Source: Algoriphagus sp. AGSA1 (GTDB taxonomy: Bacteria > Bacteroidota > Bacteroidia > Cytophagales > Cyclobacteriaceae). Taken from it: a stretch of 64,000 nucleotides of DNA. Below the pieces are notes generated by a model. The model saw nothing but the letters and a program-made list of their open reading frames with translations, did no database searches and was not told the DNA's origin. Below are positions 10,070-19,322 of this stretch, piece by piece. How positions within the stretch are numbered: position 1 is the stretch's first letter; every line of letters begins with the position of its first letter. The position numbers and the translations under genes were made by a program. The stretch is from assembly GCF_021390545.1 (NCBI RefSeq), contig NZ_JAJUWR010000003.1, positions 62,001 to 126,000 on the forward strand. Direction: 5' to 3'.

Positions 10070-11188
10070 ATGAAAACGTCAGCTTTGCAACTTCCTGCCT
10101 ACTTAAAGGCTCTGTCGGTAATGGTATTCATTATTGTGCTGGTGTTTTTTCTCATTGTCGGGAAGAGTTTACTTGTCCCATTATTTATGGGTGGTTTCTT
10201 CGCGATCTTATTCACACCCTTGTCGATCTGGCTGGAAACGAAAAAAACCCCAAGGATCCTTTCCTGCATCATCTCATTACTCTTGATGATTGCGCTGGTT
10301 GGGGGGCTGTTGACGTTTATCATCGGGAATGTGGCAAATTTCACCAAGGATTTTGATGATGTCTCAGGAAAACTGGTTGCCTATGCAGTCGATATTGACA
10401 CCTGGGTCATGGACACTTTCTCTTATGACGCGGCGATAGCTGAAAAAGCGAATACGGATTATTTAAAGAATCTGCTGACAGAAAACAGTTCAAGTATAGG
10501 CGATTTTGCCTTAAAAACAGTAGGGTCTCTCACTGGTTTGGTACTAATCCCGGTTTTCATGTTTTTCTTTCTATTGTATAGAAATCACCTGACCAATGTG
10601 CTGATCCATATTTATAAAGACAAGGATCCAGAGCTGGTAAAAACAAGAATAGTCAGCCTTCGCAAAGTCATACTCAACTATATCGTAGGGGTGGTAAAAG
10701 TAATGGGGATTTTAGCAATACTCAACATTACGGCTTTCTCATTGCTGGGCATAAAACACGCCGTGTTTTTCGGTACCCTGGGAGCTATGCTGAATATTAT
10801 ACCTTACGTAGGCCCATTCTTTGGAGCCATGTTGCCGATGGTTTATTCTTTCCTCACCAAGGACAGTTTATTCTACCCGGTAGGGGTACTTGTCAGCTAT
10901 CAGATAATTCAAATGATCGAGGGGAATTTTCTTACCCCGAAAATTGTAGGCGGAAATGTGAACCTAAATGCCTTTATCACATTTCTAGGTCTGATCATCG
11001 GGGGTACAATCTGGGGAGTGGCCGGAATGATCCTGATCATCCCTATGATGGCAATCTTGAGGGAAATATTTGACTTGAGTGATTCTACTCGCCCATTTGC
11101 CCTGTTACTCGGAGAGGAAAAGGAAGAAGATAAGGAAGAATCCATACAAGAAGAGTCTGAAGAACAACATGAAAAAGAAAACGATTAA
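10070..11188 (+). CDS. AI-2E family transporter (PerM/YdiK type)
   Basis: This integral membrane protein has 372 residues. It has about eight predicted helices, including a tight N-terminal pair (residues 14-80), a central helix pair around 155-175, and the conserved C-terminal block GTLGAMLNIIPYVGPFFGA followed by GNFLTPKIVGGNVNLNAFITFLGLIIGG. These are hallmarks of the AI-2E family (UPF0118), whose members export small molecules or act as Na+/H+ antiporters; the substrate here is unknown. The C-terminus is a charged tail rich in E and K. The last 20 bases overlap the start of the TPR lipoprotein gene, so the two are probably co-transcribed. A second family member is encoded at 21.4 kb. Confidence 0.9.
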   Translation: MKTSALQLPAYLKALSVMVFIIVLVFFLIVGKSLLVPLFMGGFFAILFTPLSIWLETKKTPRILSCIISLLLMIALVGGLLTFIIGNVANFTKDFDDVSGKLVAYAVDIDTWVMDTFSYDAAIAEKANTDYLKNLLTENSSSIGDFALKTVGSLTGLVLIPVFMFFFLLYRNHLTNVLIHIYKDKDPELVKTRIVSLRKVILNYIVGVVKVMGILAILNITAFSLLGIKHAVFFGTLGAMLNIIPYVGPFFGAMLPMVYSFLTKDSLFYPVGVLVSYQIIQMIEGNFLTPKIVGGNVNLNAFITFLGLIIGGTIWGVAGMILIIPMMAILREIFDLSDSTRPFALLLGEEKEEDKEESIQEESEEQHEKEND

Positions 11189-12107
11189 TTTATTTTTAGC
11201 ATTATTCATCGCCTATTCTTCATTTTCTTGTGATTCCGATGAAAGTAAAAAAGGCAGGTTTCTCCTAAAAGGCAATGAAAAAATGGAGGAAAATGACCCT
11301 AAAAGTGCGATGGGTTTCTATAGGGAAGCTTTGAAAATCGACTCCACCTTTTCGGAGGCATATTTTAATAAGGCACTTGCACATAATCAGCTCAATCAAA
11401 TTAGTGAAAGTATCCTTGACCTCAATCTAGCTATCAGATACAAACCTGGTTATTATGAAGCTTTTTTTCAACGGGGGTTAAATTATCTGGACAACGGTGA
11501 ATTCTACAAAGCCAGGGAGGATGCTTCCAAACTAATACAACTCGACGACCAAAACTGGAAAAGCCATTTCCTGACCGGGTTGGTTGAAGAAAAATTGAAG
11601 AATTTGCCGGAAGCCTTAAAGGCCTTCGAAAAAGCATCCCAAATTAATCCGGAAAACTCGGACCTTATTGTCAACCAGGCCACTATCCTCTATTACATCA
11701 AGGACTACGAAGGATCAAAAGAGATTCTTGACAGTGCCATGACTCTTAATCCCATGGAACCCAACCTGCACAACCTCAGGTCAATGATCTATTTTGAGGA
11801 AAAAAAATACCCAGAAGCCATTAACGCAGTTGAGAAAGCCATATCACTGGACAAAAGCCAAGCATATTTTTATAATAACAAGGGGTTGTACCTACTCTTT
11901 TTAGACCAAAAAGAAGCAGGACTTGAGCTTATCAACCAAAGTATCAAAATGGATCCCAAAAACCCTTATGCATTAAGAAACAAAGGGATATACTATGTGA
12001 TGCGAGGTGATAGGGTCTCCGCCTTGCAGTATTTGACGGAATTGAATCAAAAGTATCCTGATATGGAGTTGGTGGCAGAATATTTGAAAATGGCTCAGGA
12101 GCTATGA
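11169..12107 (+). CDS. TPR-repeat lipoprotein
   Basis: The product has 312 residues. I chose the ATG at 11169 because it gives a lipoprotein signal (MKKKTINLFLALFIAYSSFSC, lipid cysteine at residue 21); the longer open frame upstream lies inside the permease gene. Residues about 35-305 are tandem tetratricopeptide repeats, with motifs such as AYFNKALAHNQLNQISESILDL, YYEAFFQRGLNYLDNGEFYKA and ALRNKGIYYVMRGDRVSALQYL. TPRs form a scaffold for protein-protein contacts, so a role as a membrane-anchored adaptor is likely but the partner is unknown. The 3' end overlaps that of the convergent histidine kinase gene by 13 bases. Confidence 0.83.
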   Translation: MKKKTINLFLALFIAYSSFSCDSDESKKGRFLLKGNEKMEENDPKSAMGFYREALKIDSTFSEAYFNKALAHNQLNQISESILDLNLAIRYKPGYYEAFFQRGLNYLDNGEFYKAREDASKLIQLDDQNWKSHFLTGLVEEKLKNLPEALKAFEKASQINPENSDLIVNQATILYYIKDYEGSKEILDSAMTLNPMEPNLHNLRSMIYFEEKKYPEAINAVEKAISLDKSQAYFYNNKGLYLLFLDQKEAGLELINQSIKMDPKNPYALRNKGIYYVMRGDRVSALQYLTELNQKYPDMELVAEYLKMAQEL

Positions 12108-14335
12108 TTTCGCTCAAGTATAATTTCGAGAATCATTTTCCTTAATTCATTGGCATCAATCGGTTTGGAAACAAATCCATCAAAACCGCAATCCTCGATA
12201 CGGTCCTTAACTTCTAGTCTGGCAACAGCTGAAAGTGCGATAACCGGAACATCAGAAACCTGTTTGATGGCAAGCGTGGCATCAAACCCGTTCATTTCCG
12301 GCATCTGTAAATCCATCAAAATGCAATCAAAGGATGATTTTTTAGCCGCGGCCACTGCCTCTGCACCATTCCTGGCGCGTTCGAAGGTAAAACCCCATTT
12401 CGATATGATTTTTCCCAGAACCAACGCGTTCACGTCGTTGTCCTCAGCCATAAGCAGATTGAGCGGTAAAACGGCATCAGGATATTCCACCTCATTGCCG
12501 GAACTTCCCCTCTGATCTTCAGCCACTTCAAATTCCAGGTCAAAAAAGAACCGGCTACCTACATTTAAGGTTGATTCCAGTTCAATATTACCTCCCATTA
12601 GGTTCAATAGCTTTTTGGTAATCGACAGCCCTAGGCCAGTTCCACCATACTTTGAACTGAAAGTTGGTTTTATCTGATCGAAATCCCTGAAAATTTTCTC
12701 CTGGTGCTCCGGTGCGATCCCTATTCCATTATCACTGACTTCAAAATACACCCTTACCCTCCCGTTTACTTTTTCAAGTAAGTTTACCGTCACCTTCACT
12801 TCCCCATCCTTGGTGAACTTAAGCGCATTGGTTATCAGGTTGTTCAAAATTTGGGACAAACGGGTTTTATCTCCTAATACCGTGATGTCCAATCCATCTG
12901 AGAGCGATGCTTCTAATTTATTGTTGCTGTCACTCGCATGAAATGATAGCCCTTTAAGTAATTGCTTAATAAAAGATTTCAGCTGGAGAGGGGATTTTTC
13001 AATAGTCAATTTTCCGGCTTCTATTTTCTGAAAATCAAGTAAATCATTGATCATAATGATCAGATTATCCACCGCAAAATTGATGGTGTCCAATTCTGAT
13101 TTCTGATGGACTTGAGGATGGTCATTCAGTAAGGTATAAGTGGATCCAGAGATAGCATTCAGCGGTGTCCGGAGTTCATGACTGATCATGGAAAGAAAAT
13201 CAGATTTAATCTGGTTTGTCCTTTCCGCTGCTTTTCTGGACTCATCCAGCGAAGCCTCAAACTCTTTCTGCCTACTGATGTCAGTCAAGTATCCATACCA
13301 AACCATATCGCCATTATTAAGTGTTTGAGGCCGCGCAGTGCCTAAAAGCCACCGATACTCATCCTTATCGGGATCGGGTTTCACCCTGAACTGGCACTGC
13401 CATGGTTCCTGCTTTTTAGCTGATGCTATCGAGGAAGTGACCACCTGGGGTAAATCCAACGGATGGATCCTGGACATTGCCGTGGATATATCCGTGATAT
13501 TTTCCATCTCTTCTGGACTCAGTCCTAACACCAGAGCTATTCCCTTAGAAAGGAATGAAAAGCTCATTTCTCCCTTACTGTCTAGTACAAGCTGGTACAG
13601 CCCTCCCGGAACCTGCTCGGTGAGGTTCATTAAGAATTGGCTGCTATCCACCAGTTTTTTTTCAAGCGTGGTCTTTTCCGGGATGTTTTTCAATGAAAAA
13701 ATTATATACTGATTTGAATCCAGTTTCACTTGCTTTGCGACCACTTCCAGTTCAAGATGAAGATCCGGTGAAAGGCGAAGAATGGATGAAAATCTATGGG
13801 GAACAGGATTAGCTATAGCTTCATTGATCCAAAATCCCCATTGCTTGGAATCTTCAAAATAAGGCTCAATCTCCCTGAAATGGCTAAACCTCTCTTTATT
13901 GCTCACCCCAAAAAGCTTCAATGCTTCCTTATTGACAAAAAAGACCTCACCTTCAGGCTTTAAAACAAACTGTGCCTCTGCGGATTCCATCAAAAACAGC
14001 TCAAGTTCCCTTTTCGTAGGAAGCCCATGATTTCTTACCTTTTCTCCTTTATAGAATAAAAAATAGTTTACTGAGCTGTCTTGTGGCAGTTCAATTTGAA
14101 AGTCGAATTCATTCCCTGCATAAGAAAATCTCACTTCCTCACTGAAAATGAAATCACTTATCTCCATCCCCATGCCTACAAGACTTCTGTCATCCAAACT
14201 TCCACCTATATGATCTTCAAAGGATTGATTTGAATAAAAAATAGAATAGGGATAGCTATCATCTGTAAGAAACACCATTTCTGCTGACTCGTAGATCAGT
14301 TTTTTAAACGTGCTGTTGATGCCTTTTTCTTGCAT
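12095..14335 (-). CDS. Hybrid sensor histidine kinase with PAS domains and receiver
   Basis: The protein has 746 residues from the ATG at 14335; the frame is open to a TTG at 14374, which would add 13 residues. Order of domains: an N-terminal region with PAS-like folds (about 15-95 and 110-215), a third PAS with PAC (about 235-365), HisKA with SHELRTP (phospho-acceptor H386), HATPase_c (ITNALKF, DNGIGIAP, GGTGLGLSI) and a C-terminal receiver with LMAEDNDVN and ILMDLQMPEMNGFD (phospho-acceptor D675). No membrane segment is seen, so it is a cytoplasmic sensor. A good Bacteroidetes promoter sits upstream at 14408-14439. No separate DNA-binding partner is encoded beside it. Confidence 0.9.
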   Translation of the reverse strand: MQEKGINSTFKKLIYESAEMVFLTDDSYPYSIFYSNQSFEDHIGGSLDDRSLVGMGMEISDFIFSEEVRFSYAGNEFDFQIELPQDSSVNYFLFYKGEKVRNHGLPTKRELELFLMESAEAQFVLKPEGEVFFVNKEALKLFGVSNKERFSHFREIEPYFEDSKQWGFWINEAIANPVPHRFSSILRLSPDLHLELEVVAKQVKLDSNQYIIFSLKNIPEKTTLEKKLVDSSQFLMNLTEQVPGGLYQLVLDSKGEMSFSFLSKGIALVLGLSPEEMENITDISTAMSRIHPLDLPQVVTSSIASAKKQEPWQCQFRVKPDPDKDEYRWLLGTARPQTLNNGDMVWYGYLTDISRQKEFEASLDESRKAAERTNQIKSDFLSMISHELRTPLNAISGSTYTLLNDHPQVHQKSELDTINFAVDNLIIMINDLLDFQKIEAGKLTIEKSPLQLKSFIKQLLKGLSFHASDSNNKLEASLSDGLDITVLGDKTRLSQILNNLITNALKFTKDGEVKVTVNLLEKVNGRVRVYFEVSDNGIGIAPEHQEKIFRDFDQIKPTFSSKYGGTGLGLSITKKLLNLMGGNIELESTLNVGSRFFFDLEFEVAEDQRGSSGNEVEYPDAVLPLNLLMAEDNDVNALVLGKIISKWGFTFERARNGAEAVAAAKKSSFDCILMDLQMPEMNGFDATLAIKQVSDVPVIALSAVARLEVKDRIEDCGFDGFVSKPIDANELRKMILEIILERNHSS

Positions 14336-14407
14336 GGATAAGCTGCTTGCATAGAATGGTGGGCAATTCTCCAAGAATCACCGGGTTCAAACGAACCATC
14401 ACAGCTT

Positions 14408-14439
14408 CAAAAATACAGTATTTTGTATTTTATACCAAA
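14408..14439 (-). promoter_or_regulatory. Promoter of the hybrid histidine kinase gene
   Basis: On the - strand a TTTG (14439-14436) and a TATTTTTG (14415-14408) are separated by exactly 20 bases, matching the Bacteroidetes -33/-7 consensus TTTG-N19-21-TAnnTTTG. Transcription would start near 14400, leaving a leader of about 65 bases to the ATG at 14335. That leader holds a small GGTTC/GAACC hairpin at 14384-14397. Confidence 0.6.
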
Positions 14440-14448
14440 TAATACGTA

Positions 14449-14718
14449 TTATAAATAATAACTATTAATTCCCAAATCTACTTGAAAAGTTGCAAGCCAG
14501 TAGTCGTGAATAGTTGCAGTATTCATTAGACCATTTCGCCAAACATACCCTAGGTTCCCCTGTAGTTTTATACAGTGACCGTTCAGGTACCTGGTATAAC
14601 CGAGAGCTACTTCCTCCAGCCTTTCTTCATATTCGTTGATTTCTTTATTGGGAAGAAACACAGAATACCTCTTTGCCAATTCTGAGTTTCTCGAAATCAT
14701 CCCACTAAATTGGGGCAA
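14449..14718 (-). pseudogene. Remnant of a phosphate-selective porin (OprP/OprO-like), C-terminal end only
   Basis: The open frame of 89 codons has only a TTG start, lying just beyond the aconitase terminator. Its translation looks like the last strands of a Bacteroidetes phosphate-selective porin: SELAKRYSVFLPNKEI, then EEVALGYTRYLNGHCIKLQG, which resembles the family's LGxxxYLNGHxxKLQ signature, and a final aromatic-flanked strand FQVDLGI. The normal porin is about 400 residues, so at least three quarters, including the signal peptide, is missing. I read it as a decayed gene, not a working small protein. The family call rests on pattern recognition of one strand pair. Confidence 0.5.
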
Positions 14719-14719
14719 T

Positions 14720-14749
14720 AAAAAAGCCGCAACGAGAATTCGCCACGGC
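14720..14749 (-). terminator. Rho-independent terminator of the aconitase gene
   Basis: On the - strand, a 10-bp stem (GCCGTGGCGA against TCGTTGCGGC, including three G-U pairs) with a 4-base loop is followed by TTTTTT. It lies 24 bases after the aconitase stop codon. Confidence 0.8.
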
Positions 14750-14772
14750 TTAAAAACATTATAATATATATC

Positions 14773-17034
14773 TTATGCTTTAGCTTTGATCAGATTCAAT
14801 GCTGATCCAGCTTTGAACCATTCGATCTGACCTTCATTATAAGTATGGTTCACTTGTATGGTGTCAGAAGACCCATCTGTGTGGTTGAGCACTACCTGTA
14901 GCTGCTTACCAGGTGCAAATGATGTCAATCCAACGATATCTATAGAATCATCCTCCTGAACCAAATCATAGTCAGCAGGATCAGCGAAGGTCAATGCAAG
15001 CATACCTTGTTTCTTAAGGTTAGTCTCGTGGATTCTGGCAAAAGACTTAACCAAAATAGCACGGACTCCGAGGAATCGAGGCTCCATAGCAGCATGTTCC
15101 CTAGAGGAGCCTTCTCCATAGTTTTCATCACCGACCACAACAGATCCTATTCCGTTTGCTTTATAGTCACGCTGAGTGGCCGGCACTTCACCATACACCC
15201 CGGTCAATTGATTCTTAACTGAGTTTGTAGCATCCGTATATGCATTCACCGCGCCTATCAGCATATTGTTAGAGATATTGTCCAAGTGACCTCGGAACCT
15301 CAACCAAGGGCCAGCCATAGAGATATGGTCGGTGGTACACTTTCCTTTAGCTTTGATCAGAAGTTTGAGACCTTTAAGATCTACCCCTTCCCAAGGCTTA
15401 AATGAATCCAACAATTGAAGACGGTCTGAAGAAGGATTTACTACAACAGATACCTTTGACCCATCTTCCGCAGGCTCTTGATATCCGGCATCTTCTACTG
15501 CAAATCCTTTTATGGGCAATTCCAGTCCTGAGGGCTCATCCAACTTCACTGACACACCTTCTTCATTGATCAGACTATCGGTCATAGGGTTGAAAGTCAG
15601 GTCACCCGCGATTGCCAAGGCTGTTACAATTTCAGGAGAAGCTACAAACGAGTGTGTGTTTGGATTACCATCCGCACGCTTTGCAAAGTTTCTGTTGAAA
15701 GATGTGATAATGGAGTTTTTTTCCTGTTTTTCAGCTCCATGACGAGCCCACTGCCCGATACATGGGCCACAGGCATTTGCCAACACCACACCGCCCATTT
15801 GGCCAAAAGTATCCAAGAAACCATCTCTGTCCACAGTGAAACGGACCTGCTCAGATCCCGGGGTAATGGTATATTCAGATTTGGCAACAAGTTTTTTATC
15901 TACTGCCTGCTGCGCTAGTGAAGCAGCTCTGGAAATGTCCTCATAAGAAGAGTTTGTACACGAACCTATCAATCCTACTTCCAGTTTCGCAGGCCAACCG
16001 TTTTCTTTAACAGCAGCAGCAAATTTAGAGATCGGCCAGGCCAGATCTGGAGTGAACGGACCATTTACATGAGGCTCAAGCTCAGAAAGGTTGATTTCTA
16101 TTACTTCATCGAAGTAAGTAGCAGGATTTGCATATACTTCTTCGTCACCAGTCAGATGCTCGGCGATTCCATTAGCCAGTTCAGCCACATCGGCTCTTTC
16201 AGTAGAAGCCAAATAAGCGGCAGATTTCTCATCGTAACCGAAAATCGAAGTAGTAGCCCCGATCTCTGCCCCCATGTTGCAGATTGTTCCTTTTCCTGTT
16301 GCGGATAAAGATCTGGCTCCTTCTCCAAAATATTCAACGATAGCACCTGTACCACCTTTTACAGTAAGAATTCCGGCTACTTTTAAGATCACATCCTTGG
16401 CAGATGTCCAGCCAGACAGCTTGCCTGTAAGCTTTACCCCGATCAATTTTGGGAACTTCAGCTCCCAAGGAAGACCTGCCATCACATCGCAGGCATCGGC
16501 ACCACCTACTCCGATAGCCACCATTCCCAAACCACCGGCATTCGGGGTATGGGAATCAGTCCCTATCATCATACCTCCGGGGAAAGCGTAGTTTTCCAGC
16601 ACTACCTGGTGGATAATACCTGCCCCAGGCTTCCAAAACCCCAGCCCATATTTATTGGATACTGAAGCTAAAAAATCATAAACTTCCTTGTTTTTATCTT
16701 TGGCTTTGATCAAATCCTGGTCTGCACCTACTTCAGCCTGGATCAAGTGATCACAGTGAACTGTGGATGGAACAGCTACCTGACTTTTGCCAGCCTGCAT
16801 AAATTGCAATAAAGCCATCTGGGCGGTGGCATCTTGCATTGCAACCCGATCCGGTTGAAAATCAACGTAAGAAACACCCCTGCTAAATGACTGCGAAGCG
16901 GCGCCTTCGCTCAAGTGTGCGTAAAGAATCTTTTCTGTCAAAGTAAGTGGACGCCCCACAGCCTTGCGGGCCGCAGCGATACGATCAGGGTATCTGGCAT
17001 ACACTTTTTTGATCATTTCAATATCAAAAGCCAT
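14773..17034 (-). CDS. acn: Aconitate hydratase (mitochondrial-type aconitase)
   Basis: The enzyme has 753 residues and converts citrate to isocitrate in the TCA cycle. It starts [19 protein letters not shown], the usual start of the Bacteroidetes enzyme, and matches the mitochondrial-like aconitase in length. The three cysteines that hold the 4Fe-4S cluster are C359 ([11 protein letters not shown]) and C422 and C425 ([10 protein letters not shown]). The substrate-binding parts [14 protein letters not shown] and the C-terminal swivel domain with [22 protein letters not shown] are both present. A -7 element for the gene is seen at 17081-17088 and a terminator follows the stop. It stands as a single transcription unit. 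Confidence 0.95.
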   Translation of the reverse strand: MAFDIEMIKKVYARYPDRIAAARKAVGRPLTLTEKILYAHLSEGAASQSFSRGVSYVDFQPDRVAMQDATAQMALLQFMQAGKSQVAVPSTVHCDHLIQAEVGADQDLIKAKDKNKEVYDFLASVSNKYGLGFWKPGAGIIHQVVLENYAFPGGMMIGTDSHTPNAGGLGMVAIGVGGADACDVMAGLPWELKFPKLIGVKLTGKLSGWTSAKDVILKVAGILTVKGGTGAIVEYFGEGARSLSATGKGTICNMGAEIGATTSIFGYDEKSAAYLASTERADVAELANGIAEHLTGDEEVYANPATYFDEVIEINLSELEPHVNGPFTPDLAWPISKFAAAVKENGWPAKLEVGLIGSCTNSSYEDISRAASLAQQAVDKKLVAKSEYTITPGSEQVRFTVDRDGFLDTFGQMGGVVLANACGPCIGQWARHGAEKQEKNSIITSFNRNFAKRADGNPNTHSFVASPEIVTALAIAGDLTFNPMTDSLINEEGVSVKLDEPSGLELPIKGFAVEDAGYQEPAEDGSKVSVVVNPSSDRLQLLDSFKPWEGVDLKGLKLLIKAKGKCTTDHISMAGPWLRFRGHLDNISNNMLIGAVNAYTDATNSVKNQLTGVYGEVPATQRDYKANGIGSVVVGDENYGEGSSREHAAMEPRFLGVRAILVKSFARIHETNLKKQGMLALTFADPADYDLVQEDDSIDIVGLTSFAPGKQLQVVLNHTDGSSDTIQVNHTYNEGQIEWFKAGSALNLIKAKA

Positions 17035-17080
17035 TGTATAAGGTTTTTTGTTTGGTAAAAGTTTCGATTTTTATGGAGTG

Positions 17081-17088
17081 CAAATATA
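17081..17088 (-). promoter_or_regulatory. Probable -7 element of the aconitase promoter
   Basis: On the - strand TATATTTG matches TAnnTTTG and lies 47 bases upstream of the aconitase ATG. A TTTG lies 25 bases further upstream (17117-17114), somewhat beyond the ideal spacing, so the -33 box is uncertain. Confidence 0.4.
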
Positions 17089-17340
17089 GGAAGTTAGCTC
17101 AATAATTTGTAACCAAACACCCCATATAGGATAAGCTGTTCCTTATTTAAAACCATTTTACTCTCATCAGTTCCGCTGGGTGGCAGATGATTCAGAAAAA
17201 CGGTCTGTACCACATTTAAATCATCCTCCTGATCACTTGCTGCAAGGCTCTCTCCAAAGCCATGATAAAAATCAGTCCTCATCACACCTAAATAATACCT
17301 AAATTGCACATTGTAAAACCACTCCCCAGATCTGCGCTGA

Positions 17341-19119
17341 ATGGAACTTGTTTTCAATCCATTTTCTGTCTCTCTCCTACTATCAGGACTGCTGGTCGGG
17401 GGGATGTCCCTTTATATCGCAATAAAAATTGAAGATGCTACGCGGTGGATAGCCATGACTATGCTATGCGCGGCCATTTGGGGTTTTTTCTATGGATTGG
17501 AACTCAGTGTCTCCACCTTGGTGGCGATGATGGCACTTTTGAAACTCGAATACCTGGGCATTGCGTTCCTAGCCCCATGCTGGCTGATATTCAGTCTGAA
17601 ATACACCAGCTACAAATCAAACAAACCAGGACTGCTGCTGGGACTGATACTGCTGATCCCGGTCATCACCTATATCTTGGTCATTACCAATGATTATCAC
17701 TACTTCTATTATGAATCAGTCAAAGTGATCAGTACAGGCCCTTTTCCTACTGCAAAAATAGAAATCGGCCCATGGTATCTAGTGAATTTATTTTATATCT
17801 ATTTCGCCTACGGGTTAGGTAGCTTTATTATTTGGAAAAGGTTCAAGTACTCAGACCCTCTATTCAAGACCCAAACCAGGATCATGCTTTCTGCGGGCTT
17901 GTTCCCCTTGGTTTTCAATCTATTCTACCAGACCCATCTCTTCAGACCTTACGAAGTCATAGACCTCACCCCATTTTCTTTTTTGCTTACTTATTTGGTA
18001 TTAGGTTTTGCTGTCCTCAAGTACCAGCTTTTCAGTCTAAAGCCAATTGCCAGAAATAAAGTAATGGAAGCAATTACCAAAGGGGTATTGGTACTTGATT
18101 CCGAACACAAAATTGTTGACTTTAATCCTGCTTTCATCTCATCCTATTCGCCAAGCCTGAAAAAAATCAAAGTTGCTTCCAAGGCAGACGCTATTTTCAA
18201 AAACCACGGAGACATCCTGGATCTAATAGCCCAGCAAAAAGCTGCTACGATAGAATGCCATACTGTTTTTGGAGAAAAAGAAAGAATCCTAAGAATAGAG
18301 GCGATTCCACTTGTGGATAAAAAGGAAGTGGCTTCTGGATTGATCTTACTTTTTGATGATATCACCGAACAACAAGCTATTAATCAAAAACTAAAAGACC
18401 AAGCTTCGGAACTACAGCAATTAAACAATCTAAAAGACAAATACTTCAGCATCATCTCCCATGATCTCAAGGGGCCTGTTTTTGGTATAAAAGAACTTAT
18501 CTATCATACCAATACAGGCTTGATCTCCAAAGATGAATTTATAGAAATGCTTCCCGAGGTATCTAGAAACTTGGAGCAGGTCGCACTTTTGCTTGAAAAT
18601 CTACTTGCCTGGTCCAGTTCCCAATTAAGAAGCGGAGAAACAGTCCAGTTTCAGGAATTTGATGCTCATAAGATTCTAATACAGCAAAAGGGAATACTGG
18701 AAAGAATCGCAAACGAAAAGAAAATAACCATAGAAATTTTCCCTGAGGCCAAATCAATGGTAATGGCTGATAAAAACATGATAGAACTGGTTCTCCGGAA
18801 CATCATTAACAATGCCATCAAATTTTCCCCTCAGGGAAGTAAAATCAAGATAAGTACCCAGGATGACCAGGATTTCATCAAGATTTCCATAGAAGATTTT
18901 GGCAAAGGAATCCCTAGCGAAAACCTCTCTAAAATACGTGGAGGAATTTCATTTACAACTACGGGGCAGAACAACGAATCAGGAACTGGACTGGGCCTCC
19001 TTCTAGTGAATGAGTACATAAAAAAAAACAAGGGTAAGCTAGAGGTAAATTCAGAGGAAGGCAAAGGCACTCTATTTTGTATTAGACTCCCTAAAATCAA
19101 CAAAAAAGAACTGGCTTGA
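17341..19119 (+). CDS. Sensor histidine kinase with N-terminal 7TM domain and PAS domain
   Basis: The protein has 592 residues. Residues 1-230 contain seven hydrophobic segments with the pattern of the histidine kinase N-terminal 7TM sensor domain (for example AMTMLCAAIWGFFYGLELSV and PCWLIFSLKYTSY). A PAS domain follows (about 240-350, VLVLDSEHKIVDFNPAF), then HisKA with SIISHDLKGPVFG (phospho-acceptor H374), then HATPase_c (NIINNAIKFSPQG, DFGKGIPSE, GTGLGLLLVNEYI). There is no receiver domain, and no response regulator lies beside it, so its output partner is not visible here. Inserted element A begins 24 bases after the stop codon. Confidence 0.9.
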   Translation: MELVFNPFSVSLLLSGLLVGGMSLYIAIKIEDATRWIAMTMLCAAIWGFFYGLELSVSTLVAMMALLKLEYLGIAFLAPCWLIFSLKYTSYKSNKPGLLLGLILLIPVITYILVITNDYHYFYYESVKVISTGPFPTAKIEIGPWYLVNLFYIYFAYGLGSFIIWKRFKYSDPLFKTQTRIMLSAGLFPLVFNLFYQTHLFRPYEVIDLTPFSFLLTYLVLGFAVLKYQLFSLKPIARNKVMEAITKGVLVLDSEHKIVDFNPAFISSYSPSLKKIKVASKADAIFKNHGDILDLIAQQKAATIECHTVFGEKERILRIEAIPLVDKKEVASGLILLFDDITEQQAINQKLKDQASELQQLNNLKDKYFSIISHDLKGPVFGIKELIYHTNTGLISKDEFIEMLPEVSRNLEQVALLLENLLAWSSSQLRSGETVQFQEFDAHKILIQQKGILERIANEKKITIEIFPEAKSMVMADKNMIELVLRNIINNAIKFSPQGSKIKISTQDDQDFIKISIEDFGKGIPSENLSKIRGGISFTTTGQNNESGTGLGLLLVNEYIKKNKGKLEVNSEEGKGTLFCIRLPKINKKELA

Positions 19120-19143
19120 ACCCTACTTACCCCAGACTAAGTA

Positions 19144-19322
19144 GGGCATGCTGAAAAACGTCAGCAATAGATAAAAAGCTATCATTTCATGTGTTTATTT
19201 TTGATTTTCATAGGTACATGGAATCTCGCATAGTAGATAATCATCCCTTTGTGTGTCGCCTGCGACATGCTCGATTTCATATGATTAACCATTTTTCATG
19301 CGAGCTGTTTTTCAGCAATCCC
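19144..19322. mobile_element. MITE-like element, copy A (179 bp)
   Basis: The element begins GGGCATGCTGAAAAAC and ends, read on the other strand, GGGATTGCTGAAAAAC: near-identical terminal inverted repeats of 16 bp with 2 mismatches. It is flanked by the direct repeat TAAGTA (19138-19143 and 19323-19328), a 6-bp target duplication. It encodes no transposase. It lies between a convergent kinase and acyl-CoA reductase gene, and its right end codes for the last residues and stop of the latter. Copies B (48518-48664) and C (40150-40431) share the ends. Confidence 0.75.

Noticed and set aside
14384-14397. GGTTC-AAAC-GAACC as a tRNA T-arm
   Set aside because: No acceptor, anticodon or D-arm sequences surround it; it is a small leader hairpin.
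17094-17357. 87-codon - strand frame upstream of aconitase
   Set aside because: It has only a TTG start, overlaps the start of the divergent kinase gene, and ends next to the aconitase promoter. It reads vaguely like a barrel protein end, but I cannot place it in a family.
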